Origin: Methanolobus sp. WCC4
GTDB taxonomy: Archaea; Halobacteriota; Methanosarcinia; Methanosarcinales; Methanosarcinaceae
NCBI RefSeq assembly: GCF_038022665.1
Contig: NZ_CP150629.1
Location: forward strand, 2,586,480-2,650,479
Direction: 5' to 3'
DNA: 64,000 nt
Position 1 is the first letter of the stretch. Every line of letters starts with the position of its first letter. This document shows positions 9,579 to 19,413 of this stretch, one piece after another. The notes under the pieces were generated by a model that ran no database searches, was not told where the DNA came from, and saw only the letters and a list, made by a program, of their open reading frames with translations. The position numbers were made by a program, and so were the translations under genes.

Positions 9579-11087
9579 ATGAATTTCAAATTCAGGCTTG
9601 AATGTGCACTTAAGACAAGTGCCGATGCTACAGAGGCTGCGGATGTTGTAGGCGAATACATTCATGAGGCAAATCACAGTATCCTTACAAAAGGTGCACC
9701 GGAAGGGCAGGGTGCAAAGGTAACAGGATGGAAGGTCGAAGGTGACAGGATAAAGCTCATCATCGAATCCGGCAGGCATGTCCGTGTACACGATGCACTG
9801 CTCCGTATGAGAAAGCCACTTGCCGGTAAACTTGGAAAGGGTTTCAAGATCGGTATCCGTGGGATCGAAGTCGACTCATTCACAATAGAGGTGCCCTCTG
9901 AGAAGGAACTTCCTCAAATGAAGATACCATACGTGTCAGAGATGGCGTATGAAGACGGGATTCTCAAACTGACACTTGACGTTGATGAGTCTGCAATGTC
10001 TAACCGTGTCCCTGACAGGATACTTTCCCTGATGGAAGATAAACTGGAACAGGGTGAATACGGTGGCAAGACAGAACACTGGAACGTCCTCTGGCAGAGC
10101 GAGAAGAAGGAACACAAGTTCACAGAAGACCCTACCAAGGCTATGATGGAAGCCGGATGGCTCAAGAGAGGTGCCAGCAGGGGTCAGTGGATCCATGGTC
10201 CACAGTCCACAAAGATGTTCAGGACCTTTGAGAAGATAGTACTCGAGGAACTGCTTGGTCCTCTTGGATACAGGGAAATGATCTTCCCGAAGCTGGTGCC
10301 CTGGGAGGTCTGGCAGAAATCCGGACATGCAAAGGGTGTCTATCCTGAGATCTACTACGTCTGTCCTCCAAAGACAAGGGATCCTGAGTTCTGGGAAGAG
10401 GTCATCGACCACTATAAGGTAACACTCGAAGTACCAACCGAGATGATCAAGGATAAGATCGGTGAGCCTATCGGTGGAATGTGCTATGCACAGTGTCCTC
10501 CATTCTGGACATACCTTCAGGGAGAGACCATCCCTACCGATGAGTTCCCTATAAAGGTCTTCGACAGGTCAGGAACCTCACACAGGTATGAGAGTGGTGG
10601 TATCCACGGCATGGAACGTGTGGATGAGTTCCACAGGATAGAGATCCTCTGGGTAGGGAACAAGGAACAGGTCATCAAGACAGCCAATGAACTTCACGAA
10701 AAGTACATGCACATCTTCAACGAGATACTTGACCTCGAATGGAGAAAGGCATGGGTCACACCATGGTTCATGGCACAGGAAGGACTTACCGGAGTTTCCG
10801 AGCAGACCGAGGCCGGTACCACAGACTATGAAGCTGTCCTGCCTTACCGTGGCGAGGACGGTGAATGGCTCGAGTTCCAGAACGTAAGTGTGAACGGTAA
10901 CAAGTATCCATCAGGATTCAATGTCAAATGCCAGTCCGGTGAGGAACTCTGGTCCGGATGTTCTGGTGTCGGACTTGAGAGATGGGCATCAGCTTTCTTT
11001 GCACAGAAGGGACTGGACCCTGAGAACTGGCCTGAGGAATTCAGGAAAAGGGCAGGAGAGATACCTGAGGGTATCAGGTTCCTCTGA
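9579..11087 (+). CDS. serS: Seryl-tRNA synthetase, methanogen type
   Basis: This enzyme charges tRNA-Ser. It is the atypical methanogen form with an active-site zinc. Counting from ATG 9579 the protein has 502 residues and Cys306, Glu355 and Cys461 fall exactly at the zinc ligands known for the Methanosarcina barkeri enzyme (in MCYAQC, HRIEILW and SGCSGVG). That is my reason for choosing this start. A better-looking ribosome site (GGAGATCC) lies before an in-frame ATG at 9516, which would add 21 residues rich in charge with a CC pair, so a longer form cannot be excluded. The leader back to 9276 has imperfect repeats. It ends with TGA. Confidence 0.95.
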   Translation: MNFKFRLECALKTSADATEAADVVGEYIHEANHSILTKGAPEGQGAKVTGWKVEGDRIKLIIESGRHVRVHDALLRMRKPLAGKLGKGFKIGIRGIEVDSFTIEVPSEKELPQMKIPYVSEMAYEDGILKLTLDVDESAMSNRVPDRILSLMEDKLEQGEYGGKTEHWNVLWQSEKKEHKFTEDPTKAMMEAGWLKRGASRGQWIHGPQSTKMFRTFEKIVLEELLGPLGYREMIFPKLVPWEVWQKSGHAKGVYPEIYYVCPPKTRDPEFWEEVIDHYKVTLEVPTEMIKDKIGEPIGGMCYAQCPPFWTYLQGETIPTDEFPIKVFDRSGTSHRYESGGIHGMERVDEFHRIEILWVGNKEQVIKTANELHEKYMHIFNEILDLEWRKAWVTPWFMAQEGLTGVSEQTEAGTTDYEAVLPYRGEDGEWLEFQNVSVNGNKYPSGFNVKCQSGEELWSGCSGVGLERWASAFFAQKGLDPENWPEEFRKRAGEIPEGIRFL

Positions 11088-11144
11088 ACCTTACTTTATC
11101 ATTTTGATCGGTCAAGGAATCCTGAAAAAAGGACTCCTTAATCT

Positions 11145-11288
11145 GGCTCTGTAGAAATCCTAATTATCAACGAGTTTTGAATCAAAACCGCAGATAAACA
11201 CAGATTCACGCAGATGCTGATTACTTGTATCTGTGTTTATCTGCGTTCATCTGTGGTTCACGATAGTGTAGAGGATTTCTACAGAGCC
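11145..11288. mobile_element. 144-bp MITE with IS5-like terminal repeats
   Basis: The element starts with GGCTCTGTAGAAATCC (11145-11160) and ends with the exact inverse (11273-11288). It is flanked by the 8-base direct repeat CTTAATCT at 11137-11144 and 11289-11296. Inside are two 17-base complementary arms at 11189-11205 and 11229-11245, so a transcript would fold into a long hairpin. It has no coding capacity. The same 16-base end is at 17336-17351 of the IS5-like element, which could have supplied the transposase. The right target copy includes the stop codon of the gene ending at 11290. Confidence 0.88.
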
Positions 11289-11289
11289 C

Positions 11290-12225
11290 TTAATCTATTT
11301 TTATCACAACTTTTCCCTTAACACTGCCTTCACGTTGATATTTTAGAGCCTCTCCTGCCCTGTCAAGTGGGAATGTACGATCAATATTCACCGTGATAAC
11401 TCCCAGGTCATAGAGTTCTGCAAGTTTTTTCAGGTCATCACTGTTGATCCTTGTGGACTGACCCACAGCATTTACCTGATATTTCCCCATGAGTTCAGTA
11501 TCTGGTTGTTCAAGCATTGATACGATCATGCCACCTTTCTTAAGGACCTTGAATGACCGCTTATATGTATCACTACCCACAGTATCGAATACGGCGTCAT
11601 AATCATGTAGCTTGTCTTCGAACTTCTCGTTTCTGTAATCTATGATCTCGTCGGCTCCCAGGGTCTTAAGATAATCAGTATTGTCTTTTCTGGCAGTCGT
11701 TGCTACATATGCACCAATATGCTTTGATATCTGGATCGCCATTGAGCCGATCCCACCCGAACCTCCATGAATGAGAATTTTTTGTCCTTTTTTAAGGTTG
11801 ATTTTGCTGGTGATCACATCCAGCGCACTCACACCTGCAAGCGGCAAAGCGGCAGCTTCTATATTGTTTGCATTTTTTGGTTTATGGGATATAAGATCCT
11901 CTCTGGTGGTCAAATACTCTGCAAAAGCACCAGAGCCTCCGGATAGGACGATGGCACTGCCATAGACAACATCTCCTTTCTTATAGCAATCTACACCTTC
12001 ACCCACATCAACGACAATACCGGTGAAATCACCACCAATGGTCATAGGAGCAGTGAGTGCCTTCCCTTTGCTCACATAGCCCTGAGCAATCTTCCAGTCA
12101 AAAGGATTGACACCTGCTGCATGTACTTTAACAATAACTTTCCCTTCTGATATATCCGGAACCCCGACATCTGTGTTTATCTCAACTACATCTTCCCCAT
12201 ATTCCCTGATCTGGGCTGCTTTCAT
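11290..12225 (-). CDS. NADPH-dependent quinone oxidoreductase-like alcohol dehydrogenase family protein
   Basis: This 311-residue protein belongs to the medium-chain dehydrogenase/reductase superfamily, quinone oxidoreductase (zeta-crystallin) branch. It has an N-terminal GroES-like fold (AAGVNPFDWKIAQG near residue 38), the nucleotide-binding motif HGGSGGIGSMAIQ near residue 153 and no zinc-binding cysteine cluster, as usual for this zinc-free branch. It probably reduces quinones or unsaturated carbonyls with NADPH; the natural substrate is unknown. The stop codon lies in the target duplication of the adjacent MITE; because the target was duplicated the reading frame end is intact. Confidence 0.85.
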   Translation of the reverse strand: MKAAQIREYGEDVVEINTDVGVPDISEGKVIVKVHAAGVNPFDWKIAQGYVSKGKALTAPMTIGGDFTGIVVDVGEGVDCYKKGDVVYGSAIVLSGGSGAFAEYLTTREDLISHKPKNANNIEAAALPLAGVSALDVITSKINLKKGQKILIHGGSGGIGSMAIQISKHIGAYVATTARKDNTDYLKTLGADEIIDYRNEKFEDKLHDYDAVFDTVGSDTYKRSFKVLKKGGMIVSMLEQPDTELMGKYQVNAVGQSTRINSDDLKKLAELYDLGVITVNIDRTFPLDRAGEALKYQREGSVKGKVVIKID

Positions 12226-12560
12226 ATTATATCACTCCACTATTAAATAAAAGTCCAATTGTTACTGACACAGGAATTACCCATGTATGTTAAAAAAATT
12301 AAGTTACAAATGCATTAAAGGCTTTTGTACTAAAATTAATCAATGCAGAAGAGCTAAAAATAAATTTGCAGAAGTTGACACTTATCTGTATTGTTGCATC
12401 CTGATGATGAGACAGCATACTTCTGGCAGTATGACAAGCATGGAAGCAAACTGGTACAGATACGTTTCTACCCTATCTGAACCAATTTCCTTTTTCTCTT
12501 TTTTATCGAACTATATCAATATGCGCATACTAAGTACATGTCAGTGTACTATGCATCCGG
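12226..12560. other. Spacer holding a possible gene fragment
   Basis: No intact gene is supported. On the + strand, around 12396-12479, one frame reads DDETAYFWQYDKHGSKLVQI followed by RFYPI and a TGA; it reads like the end of a protein and lacks a start. A 99-codon frame at 12287-12586 overlaps it in another frame and looks spurious. The left end near 12235 has the promoter region of the oxidoreductase gene. Confidence 0.4.
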
Positions 12561-13211
12561 TCAAATATCCATTTTTGACCTTCTGATCATATCAATGAAC
12601 TCTTTCGTCTCCCTTACCACGTCATCGCTGCAAACCACAGCAGAGATGGCCACCAGACTGTCAGCGCCTCCAAGGATAACACTTTCACTGTTCTGTTTGT
12701 TGATGCCACCTATCGCAACAACAGGAATATCTATGGCATCCTTCACAGCCCTGATGCTCTGCGGACCGATTCCATCGCCGGCATCCTTCTTGGTGGAAGT
12801 ATCGAATATGGGACCCAGTCCAACATAGTCAGCACCGCATCTTTGCGCTTCCAGCGCCTCTTCGACGTTGTGGACCGAGAGACCTAATATCATGTCAGGT
12901 CCCAGAAGTTCTCTTGCAGTGTCGATCGGCATATCATCCTGTCCGATATGAACACCATCGGCGCCTACTGCAAGGGCCACATCAATGCGGTCATTCACAA
13001 GGAATATAGCCTCGTTCCCACACAGTGTCTTTATCTGCGCAGCCTCAAGGATCATGTCCCTTGTGCTTCCTGCCTTTTCCCTGTACTGGACTATCCTGCA
13101 TCCTGCAGCAACTGCGCTCTCCACATCAGAGAGAGTTCCCTTTCTGGACAGACCTGAATCTGTCACAAGGTAGAAATCAATGAGTTCAAGCAGTTTTCTT
13201 TTGTGTTCCAT
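12561..13211 (-). CDS. thiE: Thiamine-phosphate synthase
   Basis: The 216-residue protein is a TIM-barrel ThiE, which joins hydroxymethylpyrimidine diphosphate and the thiazole phosphate to give thiamine phosphate. Visible family motifs are [10 protein letters not shown] at the N-terminus, VQYREK (the QxREK motif), [24 protein letters not shown], and [11 protein letters not shown]. The start at ATG 13211 follows the thiM stop by six bases, so the two genes form an operon for thiamine salvage and synthesis. It ends with TGA. I see no TPP riboswitch upstream of the pair. Confidence 0.95.
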   Translation of the reverse strand: MEHKRKLLELIDFYLVTDSGLSRKGTLSDVESAVAAGCRIVQYREKAGSTRDMILEAAQIKTLCGNEAIFLVNDRIDVALAVGADGVHIGQDDMPIDTARELLGPDMILGLSVHNVEEALEAQRCGADYVGLGPIFDTSTKKDAGDGIGPQSIRAVKDAIDIPVVAIGGINKQNSESVILGGADSLVAISAVVCSDDVVRETKEFIDMIRRSKMDI

Positions 13212-13217
13212 ATGATC

Positions 13218-14003
13218 TCAGCATTCCTCTACGTTTATCATAGGCTGTGCCTTCTCATCTGTAAGGTTGAATACCTCATCGTAGAAATTCAATTTAAATG
13301 TTCCGGGACCATTGGAGTTCACAGATGCCAGCTCTCCGGCAATCCCGAAGTAGCACAGCGCATCCTTTGCAGCATCACAGTGGTCCTCATTGACCGCAGC
13401 GAAGGAACCGATAACCGATGCAGCCATGCATCCGGTACCAACGATAAGACCCATGGACTCATGTCCGTTCTTTACGACATAGGTCCTACTTCCGTCACTT
13501 ACTATATCCTCAGCGCCGGTCATAACGACAACACATGACCTTGAAGCTGCGAATTCCTTTGCGACCTGCTTCGGGTCGGCATCTATGGATGTTGCTTCAA
13601 CACCGTTGGTCTGCGCGTTCTCACCTGCAAGTTTAGCAATCTCAGAATAGTTACCTTTGATTATGTCCACACGGACAGAGGCCAGTATCTTTGCTGCCAT
13701 CTCATCACGGAAAGGTGTGGCACCCACGCCTACGGCATCAAGTACAACAGGTATGTTCTTCTCGTTTGCGGCTTTTGCTGCGATGAGCATCGCATCGATC
13801 AGCTCTTCTGTAAGAGTGCCGATATTGAGTACGAGTGCGGATGCAATGCCTGTCATGTCGGCAGCTTCCTGAGGAGCATGGGCCATTACAGGCAGAGCAC
13901 CGAATGCCCTTGTCATATTAGCACAGTCGTAGATCGTTACCCAGTTGGTTATGTGGTGTACAAGTGGTTTTGTCGCTCTGATATTTTCTAGTGGAAGGTC
14001 CAT
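13218..14003 (-). CDS. thiM: Hydroxyethylthiazole kinase
   Basis: This 261-residue protein belongs to the ribokinase-like ThiM family, which phosphorylates 4-methyl-5-hydroxyethylthiazole to feed ThiE. It has the N-terminal [20 protein letters not shown] stretch, the NIGTLTEE motif near residue 75, [13 protein letters not shown] near 110, and the catalytic loop [13 protein letters not shown] near 205. The ATG at 14003 has GGGGGC upstream. It is the first gene of a two-gene unit with thiE. The length is normal for the family. Confidence 0.95.
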   Translation of the reverse strand: MDLPLENIRATKPLVHHITNWVTIYDCANMTRAFGALPVMAHAPQEAADMTGIASALVLNIGTLTEELIDAMLIAAKAANEKNIPVVLDAVGVGATPFRDEMAAKILASVRVDIIKGNYSEIAKLAGENAQTNGVEATSIDADPKQVAKEFAASRSCVVVMTGAEDIVSDGSRTYVVKNGHESMGLIVGTGCMAASVIGSFAAVNEDHCDAAKDALCYFGIAGELASVNSNGPGTFKLNFYDEVFNLTDEKAQPMINVEEC

Positions 14004-14483
14004 ATCTGAATGCCCCCTTTATGCCATAATGGCGATTCATTTATAATGATTAACAATTGTGAATTTGTCATAAGAAGTAATTATTAATATACTTTGTGTC
14101 AATCATTGCTTTGTTCAAAATATAGGGTACTTTCGATTAAAAATTGTATTATCGGACAAGTCAAAAAATTCCAACACATGCTCCATGTTCTGGCTATATC
14201 TAGGAATAAAGTAAATGCAAAATAATTCAGATTCGGTAGACTCTATTCTCTGCAAAGAAATCTTCAATTGATACATTTAACTCATAGAGTTCATAGATGA
14301 ACACTACAATATTGTGGAAATTAAACGAAAGTACAAAGTATATGCTGACAGCTGTTACATGAGTGAAAAAAATTACAACTCTTAATCCAAAAAAATCTTG
14401 ATTCCTATATACCAAAAAGAACAGAAAAAAATATTATCAAAAATGTACTGAATCAAGCAAAATAAGTCAAATTTAAACTATTA

Positions 14484-16070
14484 CCCAAGTTTGACAGTTT
14501 TCACTCTTTATTGAAGAGAATGTCTTCTCTTTTACCGAATTTTTTCGTTTTTTTGTCAGGAAAACCTATTTGACAGTTCGACCAATTTCCGCCAAATTAC
14601 TACGATTTTGTCCATTTTTGCCTTAAAATCAGTGAATTTATGCAATCAAAGTTGACGTAAATGTACTTTTTTGACCTATTTCCCTTGAAATCCACAGTCA
14701 CTGTCAAATTCAATAAGCTATTTTTAATGAATTTTGTTGACTTGTGCTTGAGTTCATTGAACTCATATCGCATCAGTGATATGAACAACTGCGCAATGAA
14801 TCCAATGATCACAGCTCCATAAATGCTAGCATCCGTCCATAAGCGTAGTGGTTTTATCTCGATCTCATTCTTCAATGAATTGATGATATTTTCAATTGAA
14901 TCCTTTTTCCGATAAGTTTGAAGAGCTTCTTTTAGTGTCAAATTCTCACTCGACCTTAAGCAGAAAAATCCTTCTCTGCCTGTGACGAGCTTTTCTTCCA
15001 GTAACTTGATAACATCCTGTTCAGCAAGTTCCATCAGTTTCATCTGCAGGGAATACGTCACATCAACAAGAATATTGTTGATCCTAAACCTTTTGGGCAA
15101 CTTCTTGTTCCTGTCGATCGAGTCCTGTATGACCCTCGCTTCCTGTAATTGCCTCATGACCTTTCTTGCCTTTGAATCAAGCTTCTCTTTCTGTAGCTTC
15201 TTTGAAAAATACATGTAGTTGGTACTGTTTGGCTTAATGGTCTTCAGACCATATATCCCATCTTTCTAATCAACCGTCTCAATAGGCGAATCCCAGAATA
15301 CTGCTATTTTCTTATCGTCACTTGTATTGAGCTTTCTTGCAGTCAGGTAGTGCATTCCATCTGCCCTTATCAGGCCAGTGTTCCCTATGCTATGTGCTCC
15401 TTTATCGAAAACAACAAGAAATTGTTGTTTCAATCTGCTGTTCACCTGCTGGTATGTTTCTCGGAAGTGTTTCTGACCATTCAGATTTCCCTGTCTCACT
15501 GTGATACCGATTGGTATATTGATCGGGTCAGCAAGCTCACTAATTCCCAGTGTTATCTGCTTCTTATCAGGTCTATGGTCACGACTGTAACCATATTTAC
15601 CTAATGGCGATTTATCGCCATGCAACACGATACTGGTCCAGTCCATGTTTATGTTGGTATGCTCAAAATCATATTTGGCAAACAGTCTGTCCTGCATATC
15701 GGAAATAATCGTTTCACGATTATTTCCCAGGGTTTCAAGAACCCTGTATAGTGTCCTCTCACTGAATTCTGGAAGGTTGAAAATATCAAGCACTTCATCA
15801 AGATTTATCCAATCATGAGCCTTGTTTATGCTGAAATTATCTGTGAGCTTGTAGCAAGTGGTTGATGTCAATACCATGCTTTTTGTGTTTGCCGAAAACA
15901 GTGGAGAGATCAAGGATGTCGTAGAGTTGGTTTACAGTCAGAATGGTTCCGATAGGAAAACATATATTCTTGTTCGGGATAATGTCATATGTTCTTGGTT
16001 TTGTTTGCATTTTTGGTCGAATACAACATTACTGAGAATAATTTTATTATTTTTGACTGTCAAACTTGGG
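14484..16070 (-). mobile_element. IS1634-family insertion sequence, decayed
   Basis: The element is bounded by 15-base perfect inverted repeats, CCCAAGTTTGACAGT at 14484-14498 and its complement at 16056-16070. It is flanked by a 6-base direct repeat CTATTA at 14478-14483 and 16071-16076, which fits the short duplications known for the IS1634 family. It carries one transposase, on the minus strand, broken by a frameshift and an in-frame TAG. It sits inside the older IS5-like relic, so it arrived later. Intact ends suggest that it could still be moved in trans. Confidence 0.9.
14600..16010 (-). pseudogene. IS1634-family transposase with frameshift and in-frame TAG
   Basis: Read on the minus strand, the gene starts at ATG 16010 with MQTKPRTYDIIPNKNICFPI and continues to NHLLQAHR, where the frame closes near 15850. 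A second frame resumes at SerTyr/CysTyr-KLTDNFSINKAHDW, so a small deletion lies near 15850-15860. That frame carries NMDWTSIVLHGD and YGYSRDHRPDKKQITLG, family motifs around the first catalytic Asp, and reaches ETVD, then TAG at 15266-15268. The same frame continues KDGIYGLKTIKPNSTNYMYF to the end at 14600, where TAG is followed at once by TAA. The TAG could be a nonsense mutation or, in a pyrrolysine user, be read through; the frameshift shows that this copy is dead anyway. Confidence 0.88.
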
Positions 16071-16194
16071 CTATTAGGACATAACCTTGACATACTTGTC
16101 AAGATAATGTTTATTGTTAAAATGAGGAATTCTACAGAGAGATTGTTTTATTTGATGTATTGTAGAGATATTAGCATTGCTTTCCAAAAAAAAC

Positions 16195-17223
16195 CTAACC
16201 ATAAACTTTCTTAAAAATTGATATTTTATTTATGAGAATAACTGTTAAAATTGAAATAATTAACATAATAGTGGCATACAAATAACCGTTATATATTATG
16301 TCAGGAAAACTAATAAATGATTCCATGAAAACTAAAAATGTTTTTGTTGCAAACAAATGGTACAACAAAATAATAATTGAATATTTCCCAAGGTAATTGA
16401 AAAAATTGGAAATTATGGTTTTGTTTTTATTAATCATCTTTGCTAATTCTACAGTTATATATGTACCCAGCAAACCACCCATGATAAAAAGAAAGAAGTT
16501 AGGATATTTTCTAAGATTCATATCAACACGTCCACTGCCAGATACTATAATAATAAAAAGTATACAAATAAAAGCAAAAATATAAGCATTGAAATTATCT
16601 TCTCTTATATCTATTATATTATTAGTTCTTACAAAATATCCTGAACAAACGAAAATCATAGAAACAAAGGCAATATCAATTCCCCATGGCAAAAAAATGT
16701 ACTCACTAATTTTCCATCCAGTTAATATGAAAAATAAGATTAAAGAATAACTCAAAAAGGTACTTTTGTTTTCGTAAACAGTTAATATAAAATATAAAAG
16801 AATATTACTACAAAATAGACAAACTAAAAACCAAGATGGCACACAAATCCAATTTGTATAGGTAGTAGCTGGGAATAAAGGTGCTCCGTTTCCATATATT
16901 ATGCCAATAAAATTTTCAATTGAAAAAAGTTCAAAATTAATAGAAGTTGTTCTGATGCAAGATATTAAAACTAAAGTGCTTAAAATGAACAGATTAGTAA
17001 AAAAGTAAGGAATTATAAGTCTTTTTGTTTTATTAAAGGTAAATTGCTTTATGTGTCCTTTATATTTTTGATAGTTAAAGAGATATCCACTTATAAAGAA
17101 AAAAAAAGGCATATGAAATGCAAAGATTATTCTCGTTATTTTTGTATTGATTGGAGCATGTCCAACTACGACTAATAAAATTCCAATTCCTTTTGCAGTG
17201 TCAATCCAGTCAACATGTTTCAT
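16195..17223 (-). CDS. Acyltransferase family 3 membrane protein
   Basis: The 342-residue protein begins [22 protein letters not shown], the diagnostic N-terminus of acyltransferase family 3 (the catalytic His is in VVVGHA), followed by [15 protein letters not shown] and about ten hydrophobic membrane segments. Such proteins move acetyl or other acyl groups onto sugars of polysaccharides or lipids at the membrane. ATG 17223 is the family start; the frame is open upstream into the IS5-like transposase, which is fortuitous. It ends with TAG. It is very AT-rich, alone between two insertion sequences, and probably acquired horizontally with them. Confidence 0.88.
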   Translation of the reverse strand: MKHVDWIDTAKGIGILLVVVGHAPINTKITRIIFAFHMPFFFFISGYLFNYQKYKGHIKQFTFNKTKRLIIPYFFTNLFILSTLVLISCIRTTSINFELFSIENFIGIIYGNGAPLFPATTYTNWICVPSWFLVCLFCSNILLYFILTVYENKSTFLSYSLILFFILTGWKISEYIFLPWGIDIAFVSMIFVCSGYFVRTNNIIDIREDNFNAYIFAFICILFIIIVSGSGRVDMNLRKYPNFFLFIMGGLLGTYITVELAKMINKNKTIISNFFNYLGKYSIIILLYHLFATKTFLVFMESFISFPDIIYNGYLYATIMLIISILTVILINKISIFKKVYG

Positions 17224-17335
17224 AAAAAAAAAATAATCCCTATATACATAAATTTTTTGATTTGGAATTCTGTAGAAATCATCTAGATTTGGTTGATAAT
17301 TCAAGCATACAATAGTTTTAAAAGTATTGCATGAC

Positions 17336-18290
17336 GGCTCTGTAGAAATCCTTATTTTTAGAACAATTATAACCTTGACATACCTGTCAAGGTTATGTAC
17401 TAATATCTTGAATTTTACTTCTTTTAATTGATTCCAATTCTTTTTTGCCTTTATTTCTTCACCATATTTTCTTTTCAGAACAGAGAACATTGTTTCAACC
17501 AAATTTCTGTTATGATACAATTCTTCATCAAATTCCTATTCCATTTTCCTGCGATAGAATCCTTTAATTCTTTTTCTCTTTCTTTCTCTCAAAGGAATCA
17601 CTGCTATCGCTTCTAATTGTTCTCTTGTTAACGAATGAATATCTTCAGAATCATATCCTTTGTCCATTACATAGCAATTTGATTTACGAGTTCTATGGCA
17701 TTGCTTTAGCAATGCCATTGCATGTTTTGCATCATGCACAGGCTTACCCGATATCTTGAAACCAGTTACAATGAACCTTGCAGTATCAACAGAAATGCTT
17801 GTTTTCAGGAACAATCTTCTTTTATTTCCTGTTCTCCAAGAATAGTAATAGCTACGATGACCACTAGTAAATCCATTTGAATCGACAGCATTAATCTCTA
17901 TTTTTTCACCATGAGAGTAAAACAGTTTGAGTGTTTGCTTTAACAATCCACTGAAATATATCGAGCTCAATCTTTTAATGAATTTATGAAGTGTAGTAAA
18001 ATGTGGAACTTGCTTAATTCCAATTTTTTCCTTCACTTCTCCCATCAATTCAACAATCTCTATGATATCCCGATAATCCTCATTAAGATATTCTTTCAAT
18101 AAAAACAAGGTCAATAGCTGATGCTGAGTGTATTTCCTTTTAGAATATTTGCAACTATCAAATCTGAAGGTGTGAGTTTCCTGATACAGCTAGCGCTGTA
18201 TCAACAAACTTTAAGTACTTAGTAGGCAAAACACAATCATACCCTTTGTGTTTTCGGTGGCAGATAATGCTAAGGGGATTAATCCTTTTT
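17336..18290 (-). pseudogene. IS5-family DDE transposase, frameshifted, with in-frame TAG
   Basis: On the minus strand the N-terminal part is scattered over frames: SATENTKGMIVFCLLST near 18250, KFVDTALAVSGNSHLQ near 18190, then KYSKRKYTQHQLLTLFLLK. So at least two frameshifts lie at about 18213 and 18160. From there one frame runs to 17536 and includes the catalytic VDSNG (first D) and MDKGYDSEDIH (second D). At 17536-17538 it meets TAG, and the same frame then continues [20 protein letters not shown], which holds the catalytic Glu. The frame passes through the terminal repeat (KIRISTEP) into flanking DNA. Without readthrough the DDE triad is incomplete; with the frameshifts the copy is inactive in either case. 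Confidence 0.88.
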
Positions 18291-18337
18291 AAATTGTTAT
18301 GTTAAAATAAAATCGGAAGTAGGTTTTCTACAGAGCC
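17336..18337 (-). mobile_element. IS5-like (ISH1-type) insertion sequence, decayed
   Basis: The left end is GGCTCTGTAGAAATCC at 17336-17351 and the right end GGTTTTCTACAGAGCC at 18322-18337, near-perfect inverted repeats. The flanks are TGCATGAC (17328-17335) and TACATGAC (18338-18345), an 8-base target duplication with one mismatch. Eight-base duplications are typical of the ISH1 group of IS5. Its length is about 1.0 kb. It carries a frameshifted DDE transposase with an in-frame TAG. The MITE at 11145 shares its ends. Confidence 0.87.
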
Positions 18338-18593
18338 TACATGACATTAATGATAATTACTTATTTCAGGCTATTGATATTGGTTTTGACAAATTTATAC
18401 ATAGCCAGTTTATAGTCTATTTGTAATTTTATAAATTAAGTGCCTATCGAGTTATTATTACTGGATAATGAAATCTAGAAGACATTTTTACTTTTAATTT
18501 ATTTTTTGTTCAGCCATATATATTACAGGACAAAGCAGTTAATCATTGGCAACCAGCCAGCATCTGAGAATTTAACCGGATCTAACCGATCGC

Positions 18594-18602
18594 TTTATAT
18601 AA
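18594..18602 (+). promoter_or_regulatory. TATA box for ribosomal protein S3Ae gene
   Basis: TTTATATAA stands at 18594-18602 in a gene-free stretch of about 400 bases between the IS5-like element and the S3Ae gene. A start of transcription about 25 bases further on would give a leader of roughly 110 bases that ends in GGAGG before the TTG start. Nothing else in 18346-18720 was recognised. Confidence 0.6.
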
Positions 18603-18734
18603 GGATATGCATACTATAGAGAGCCAATTTATCAGTGTATACCTTATTTCACAATCATTAAGACAGCTCGTTGAACAATTACAATATTTCATCAACTATA
18701 TTACAAAATCACAATCATTCGGAGGAATTATCAC

Positions 18735-19325
18735 TTGGCAAGGAAAGTGCAGAGAAAGTTAGACAAATGGAAGTCAAAGACATGGTACAACGTAGAGACA
18801 CCGGAATTCATGAGCAGGGCAAACATCGGAGTTACACCTGCTGAAGAGCCTGAACAGCTCGTCGGTCGTGTCGTTGAGACCACAGTTGGCGAAATTGCTA
18901 ACGATTTCACAAAGCATAACACAAAGCTCAGACTCGAGATCAGCGACGTCACAGGTGACATCGCAAACACAAGATTCCTTGGTCACGAGATCACAACAGA
19001 CTACCTACGCTCCATCGTAAAGCGTCAGACCTCAAGGATCGATGCTAACCTCGATGTTAAGACAAAGGACGGCTACACCGTAAGGGTCAAGCCTATCTGC
19101 TTCACTGTAAAGAGAGCAAGGACCAGCCAGATCAAGGGCATCAGGGAAGTAATGGTCAAGATCGTAAAGGACCGTGCATCAGAGCTTAACTTCGAGCAGT
19201 TCATCGAAGAAGCTATCATGGGCAAGCTTTCCGCAAACATCTACAGGAACGCAAAGTCCATCTACCCACTCAGAAGGGTAGAGATCAGGAAGACCGAAGT
19301 AAGGGCTCTTCCTAAGAAAGCATAA
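18735..19325 (+). CDS. rps3ae: 30S ribosomal protein S3Ae (eS1)
   Basis: The 196-residue protein is eS1/S3Ae, a small-subunit ribosomal protein found in archaea and eukaryotes and located near the mRNA exit. Recognisable stretches are the basic start [18 protein letters not shown], the [15 protein letters not shown] segment and the [24 protein letters not shown] segment. It starts at TTG 18735 with a strong GGAGGAATTATCAC site upstream; no ATG is available near the conserved N-terminus. Codon use is highly biased (many AAG, CGT, ATC), as expected for high expression. A hairpin terminator follows. Confidence 0.96.
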   Translation: MARKVQRKLDKWKSKTWYNVETPEFMSRANIGVTPAEEPEQLVGRVVETTVGEIANDFTKHNTKLRLEISDVTGDIANTRFLGHEITTDYLRSIVKRQTSRIDANLDVKTKDGYTVRVKPICFTVKRARTSQIKGIREVMVKIVKDRASELNFEQFIEEAIMGKLSANIYRNAKSIYPLRRVEIRKTEVRALPKKA

Positions 19326-19340
19326 TTCAATTGATTCATC

Positions 19341-19375
19341 GGGTGGTGTTCACCACCTGTACTTTACTCTTTTTA
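19341..19375 (+). terminator. Hairpin and T-run after S3Ae gene
   Basis: GGTGGT (19342-19347) and ACCACC (19352-19357) form a stem with the loop GTTC, followed by a T-rich tract ending CTCTTTTTAC. It starts 16 bases after the S3Ae stop codon. Confidence 0.6.
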
Positions 19376-19413
19376 CTGACTTTCAGACCCTTATTTGTAA
19401 AAGTGTTCTTGAT

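Larger units (their letters stand above)
14340..16146 (+). pseudogene. Old IS5-like transposase relic, split by IS1634 element
   Basis: Removing the IS1634 element (14484-16076 with one target copy) joins 14478-14483 to the right flank and restores a + strand frame VKFKLLGHNLDILVKIM ... MRNSTER. This matches the C-terminal end of the IS5-like transposase at 17336-18290 ([17 protein letters not shown] ... IRISTEP) and runs into a worn terminal repeat GGAATTCTACAGAGAG at about 16131-16146. Further left, DSCYMSEKNYNS and ILIPIYQKEQKK resemble the NCYVMDKGYDS and VIPLRERKRKR region of the same transposase with stops and gaps. The far left limit is uncertain. It is a dead remnant. Confidence 0.65.

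Noticed and set aside
12287..12586. 99-codon + strand open frame
   Set aside because: No start signals, mixed composition; the only coding-like part of the spacer is in another frame.
13990..14230. TPP riboswitch before thiM
   Set aside because: I could not find the conserved CTGAGA and related THI-box words.
14227..14415. 62-codon minus frame left of the IS1634 element
   Set aside because: Lies opposite the IS5-like relic and has no signals of its own.
16195..17520. Single 441-residue protein fusing a transposase end to an acyltransferase
   Set aside because: The frame happens to be open across the IS terminal repeat; the acyltransferase family start [14 protein letters not shown] is at 17223 and the transposase tail belongs to the IS.
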